Source: Apis mellifera | Lineage: Eukaryota > Arthropoda > Insecta > Hymenoptera > Apidae | DNA length: 64,000 nucleotides | Reading direction: 5' to 3' | Assembly: GCF_003254395.2 (NCBI RefSeq) | Contig: NC_037650.1 | Location: 10,578,025 to 10,642,024, forward strand | In this document: piece by piece, positions 61,106-64,000 of the stretch | Numbering within the stretch: the first letter of the stretch is position 1 | How the letters are laid out: each line of letters starts with the position of its first letter | Position numbers and translations under genes: made by a program | Notes under the pieces: model-generated | Seen by the model: only the letters and a program-made list of their open reading frames with translations | What the model was told of the DNA's origin: nothing | The model's database searches: none

Positions 61106-61107
61106 GC
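60837..61107. repeat. Tripled transposon right end interleaved with (TA)n tracts
   Basis: The block CTTTTATGTTTAATTCAAAT plus CTTRCGTTAATTTYGG occurs at 60839-60880, 60953-60991 and 61017-61058. The first and third are followed by (TA)n (60883-60922 and 61061-61104) and then by GCGGCAG, a T-run and AATC. The extra copies match the left end better (GCGTTAATTTTGG) than the first right end does. Confidence 0.9.
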
Positions 61108-61174
61108 GGCAGTTTCTTTTTAATCGAAAACGGGGAAACGATTAATAAAAGTGGCGTAAAATGTTGGCAAACAG

Positions 61175-62213
61175 GTGATCAGCATAGTCTCGGTCCTGTT
61201 CATCTGCATCTCCATCCTGTCGTTCTGCCTGAAGACGCATCCGGACATGCGCGTGCCGGTGATCGTGAACCGTTCCGTGAACACCGGGAACGGGAGCTCA
61301 TGGGCGGTGGACAAAACGCACACGAACGCTCACGACTTCTTTTTCTACATCGAGTGCGTGTGCAACGCCTGGTTCACCCTCGAGTTCCTAATACGTATCA
61401 CGGCAAGCCCGAACCGTTGCGTGTTCATCAAGAGCTCGGTGAACCTGATCGACATGGTGGCCACGCTGAGCTTCTACCTCGACCTGGCCCTCCAACGCTT
61501 CGCGTCCCACCTCGAGAACGCGGACATCCTCGAGTTCTTGAGCATAATACGTATCATGAGGCTGTTCAAGCTCACCCGCCACTCGTCCGGCCTCAAGATC
61601 CTCATCCAAACGTTCCGCGCATCCGCCAAAGAGTTGACCCTTCTCGTCTTCTTCCTGGTCCTCGGCATCGTCATATTCGCAAGCCTGGTTTACTACGCGG
61701 AACGCACCCAGTACAACCCGAAGAACGACTTCAAGAGCATACCGCTCGGCCTGTGGTGGGCCCTCGTAACGATGACCACGGTCGGTTACGGGGACATGGT
61801 GCCCAAGACGTACGTGGGCATGTTCGTGGGCGCCCTCTGCGCCCTGGCCGGTGTACTGACCATCGCCCTGCCGGTGCCCGTGATCGTCAGCAACTTTGCG
61901 ATGTATTACAGTCACACGCAGGCGCGAGCCAAGCTGCCCAAGAAGAGGCGCCGCGTACTCCCGGTCGAGCAGCCGAGGGTGAGGAGCGCGCCGTTGGGCG
62001 GAGGCGGGGTGGTTCCGGGCGGCCAGGGGCCGCCGGCCTACACCCAGCAGCACATGCACCCGGGCGGGCCCGCGGCGGGGCCCGGCGGCCTCGCCCCAGG
62101 CCACGGACAGACGCCCGGGATCGGGTGCATAGGCGGTCAGGGGCCCCAGAACAGACGGATGAACGCCATCAAGACCAATCATCCCAAGGACGTTTCGTTC
62201 GCCGCGAAAACAG
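61175..62213 (+). CDS. Shaw voltage-gated K+ channel, S1-S6 and C-tail exon
   Basis: Acceptor GGCAAACAG ends at 61174; coding starts phase 0 with VISIVSVLFI and ends CAG|GTAAGT at 62213 (346 codons plus one base). Approximate residues of the whole protein: S1 175-193, S2 228-248, S3 262-280, S4 295-320, S5 329-349, pore 363-384 with TVGYGD 376-381, S6 388-418 with PVP 407-409. S4 carries R300, R303, K306 and R309; the two outer Shaker positions are E294 and S297, matching the weak voltage dependence known for Shaw. The tail begins with a basic KKRRRVLP block and is then Gly/Pro/Gln-rich (to residue 520). The exon is much more GC-rich than its surroundings, so long antisense frames (for example 62182-61388) are shadows. 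Confidence 0.97.
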
Positions 62214-62924
62214 GTAAGTTCTCCACGCTTCCCGCTCCCCCCACTTTCCTCAGGCTGTCTTTTTTCGAAATTGAAAAATTCGAAATGGAATTATCTTATT
62301 TTTATTAAAGGAGTTTGTTGTTCTTTCTAACGCGAGGATAATTTGATGGATAGATTTAATTTAATTGGGTTAAATTTGTGACGAATATTTGTCGATAAAT
62401 TTGTTGATTTTTCTTCTCTAATTTATCTTTGATTATTATTTCATTAGATATATTTATTTTGTTAATTGTGAACAAGTGTTTTTACATAAAAACTTGCGGG
62501 GGATAAGATTTTATCTGAAAGCAGGAAGCCAGATACAAAGAACTGGGACAACGCTGTATTGAAAATGGCGGACCATTGATGGATCTCGAAGCCATTATCG
62601 TAACACATTCGCAATCATTTCGCACTCTTATCTACTCAAGAAAATGTCTATGAATCGAAACGACAAAATCGAATATTCACAAAATTATACGATCTAAAAT
62701 CATCCTGTTGAACAGATCCTTCCAGCACCTCGAATAATATCCTTTCTACATAATAAACAACTCGCTGTATATATATGCCCAACAATTATCGTGCTGTCTG
62801 AGCAAAAGAAAAGAAAAGAAAGAGTCTTAGCCGAGACGCAAGCCAATTTAGCAGTAATTGTCGGCCGGGCGGAAAAGTCTATAGTGTCTTTGTTTTCCTG
62901 TTCTTCTTGTACGGTGGGTTCCAG
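62214..62924. other. Shaw intron 4 (proposed)
   Basis: 711 bases, GTAAGT donor and AG at 62923-62924. If unspliced, the frame continues 31 codons past 62213 and stops at 62306-62308, giving an alternative tail. A short open stretch near 62525-62660 does not fit the splice phase. Confidence 0.6.
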
Positions 62925-62989
62925 AGGAGGACCGGAGGAACTCTAACCTGCGGACCAACGGGACCAAGATAGCCGGAGGTTTGGGTTAA
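62925..62989 (+). CDS. Probable Shaw terminal coding exon
   Basis: After a pyrimidine-rich stretch and CCAG (62924), the two bases AG complete the codon left by 62213. The frame then reads EDRRNSNLRTNGTKIAGGLG and stops at TAA 62987-62989. Including the split Glu, the start EEDRRNS mirrors EERRNS in the terminal exon of the upstream paralog. That shared motif and the correct phase are the evidence, and conservation was not tested. It would complete Shaw at about 541 residues, a normal size for the family. Other C-terminal exons beyond the window are possible. Confidence 0.65.
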
Positions 62990-64000
62990 TGCTGGAACCA
63001 ACACTACTCTCCACTGCCAAGGCGCGCTCGACTGACAAGGGGCGTCGGGACGTCGACCTATCGAGTCGAATGCGGGGGATACGGAGTGACGGAGAGGAGG
63101 GAAGGAAAGGAAGGAGGGACGAGTTCGAGACGGGGGTATCAAGATTGCATGATCTATAAGGGAATATTAGATCGGTGCGGAGCTGGAATGTCGGATTTTG
63201 TTTCACCCCCAGGTCTCTCAAGCGCACGCGCGTCAATTATTTACGCCCTCTCTTATATTTTTCGCCTTTCGTTTTTGCACGCGTGTCTCGAGAGAGAGAG
63301 GCCGGTTTGGAAATAAATTTTGGCCGCTGGATGAAGGCCGGGGAAGGAATTATTGGAATCGGGGAGGACGAAAGGTTTGGCGGGTAGATGCGGTGATATT
63401 TCATGTCTAAATCTAAATTCTGAATTTAGGGTGAATTTAGGTTCGTTTGAAATAATTTATTTCGCTTTCGTGCGAGGAGTGAATGGATACTTTCGTGCGT
63501 TGTGAGCACGATATAATAAATAAATTCGAAGATAAATTCGGGTATCGAGAATAATTTATAAAATGTTTCCTTTCTTTTTTTTTCAATTTGACAAAGGATG
63601 GAGATATCAAGAAAGGAAGATTGATCGAGATGAAGAAAAATTGGAATTGATGGTTAATAATTTTTCCAATTTCGTGGATTGGATAAAATTAATTGCGTGT
63701 GAACAAATGCATTCGTTTCGATTTCTTTTCGTTTGAAAGATATTTTTTTCTGCATACGAGCAATGTATAAATCGATATTGTATAATGCTCCTAGACCTGT
63801 CAAGAACAAACTCTGTTAAAAGCAATAACGAAAACCGCTTTAAAGTCTAAAAGCCGCAGACGCGAAATGCCAAAACGTCGAGTTCAAGTGACGCTTGAAA
63901 ATCAGAAATTATTCGAGACTTTTAATTAAATTACGTCCGCTTCGACTCGTTAACCTTTCAGGAAGCAAAAAAAAAAAAAAAAGAAGAGAGAAAATTAGCG
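62990..64000. other. Probable Shaw 3' UTR and downstream DNA
   Basis: GC-richer to about 63390, then AT-rich. No further exon is recognised. The frames at 63086-63410 and 62879-63236 carry no domain. Confidence 0.5.
63312..63317 (+). terminator. Possible poly(A) signal for Shaw
   Basis: AATAAA, 323 bases after the proposed stop. Further AATAAA copies lie at 63515-63524. Choice between them needs transcript ends. Confidence 0.25.

Noticed and set aside
61388..62182. 264-codon - strand frame opposite Shaw, and the 305-codon second + frame at 61300-62217
   Set aside because: Shadows of a GC-rich, strongly conserved channel exon.
62525..62660. Open stretch after AAAGCAG as an extra Shaw exon
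   Set aside because: Joined to the 62213 donor, its phase gives a stop after about a dozen codons; the longer open frame is out of phase.
1..64000. CRISPR arrays, bacterial operons, phage or rRNA genes
   Set aside because: The tandem arrays have long, contiguous units without short repeats and unique spacers, and the DNA is clearly eukaryotic with spliced genes.

Overview
The window is AT-rich animal (insect) DNA: split genes with long introns, many microsatellites, mariner-family transposons and a nuclear copy of mitochondrial DNA. The channel proteins are insect Shaw-type. The mitochondrial fragment resembles bee COI preceded by a trnW-like remnant, and the better-preserved mariner has ends I associate with the mellifera subfamily. 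I infer a hymenopteran, most likely a honey bee (Apis); this rests on recognition by eye, not on a search.

The protein-coding content is two Shaw-class (Kv3/KCNC) voltage-gated potassium channel genes in tandem on the + strand. The first is represented only by its 3' end: a pore/S6 exon (1775-1984), a tail exon (3238-3408) and a terminal exon with stop (5007-5201); its 5' part lies left of the window. The second, Shaw, appears complete in coding sequence: T1 exon (47935-48322, ATG at 47996), T1-S1 linker exon (57243-57437), one large exon for S1-S6 and most of the C-tail (61175-62213) and a probable terminal exon (62925-62989), giving about 541 residues. All visible splice sites obey GT/AG and phases agree. 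A CpG-rich stretch at about 21.3-22.4 kb, with Inr/DPE-like motifs and a perfect GTAAGT donor at 22369, is the best candidate for the Shaw promoter and 5' untranslated exon; if so, intron 1 is about 25.6 kb.

The rest is non-coding. A 933-bp mariner (DD34D) with perfect 30-bp ends and TA duplications lies at 10939-11871; it lost the transposase N-terminus and has a frameshift. A second, more decayed mariner relative with DD41D spacing lies at about 59984-60882 in Shaw intron 3, and its right end is repeated twice more, interleaved with (TA)n tracts. A mitochondrial insertion (COI start, a trnW-like remnant, probably ND2) lies at about 51.4-52.36 kb in Shaw intron 2. At least eleven local tandem arrays (units about 110-350 bp, 3-12 copies) are spread through introns and the intergenic region.

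I found no rRNA, no intact nuclear tRNA, no CRISPR array and no convincing protein gene on the - strand. Many open frames seen in the GC-rich and repeat regions are frame shadows or low-complexity translations and are omitted.
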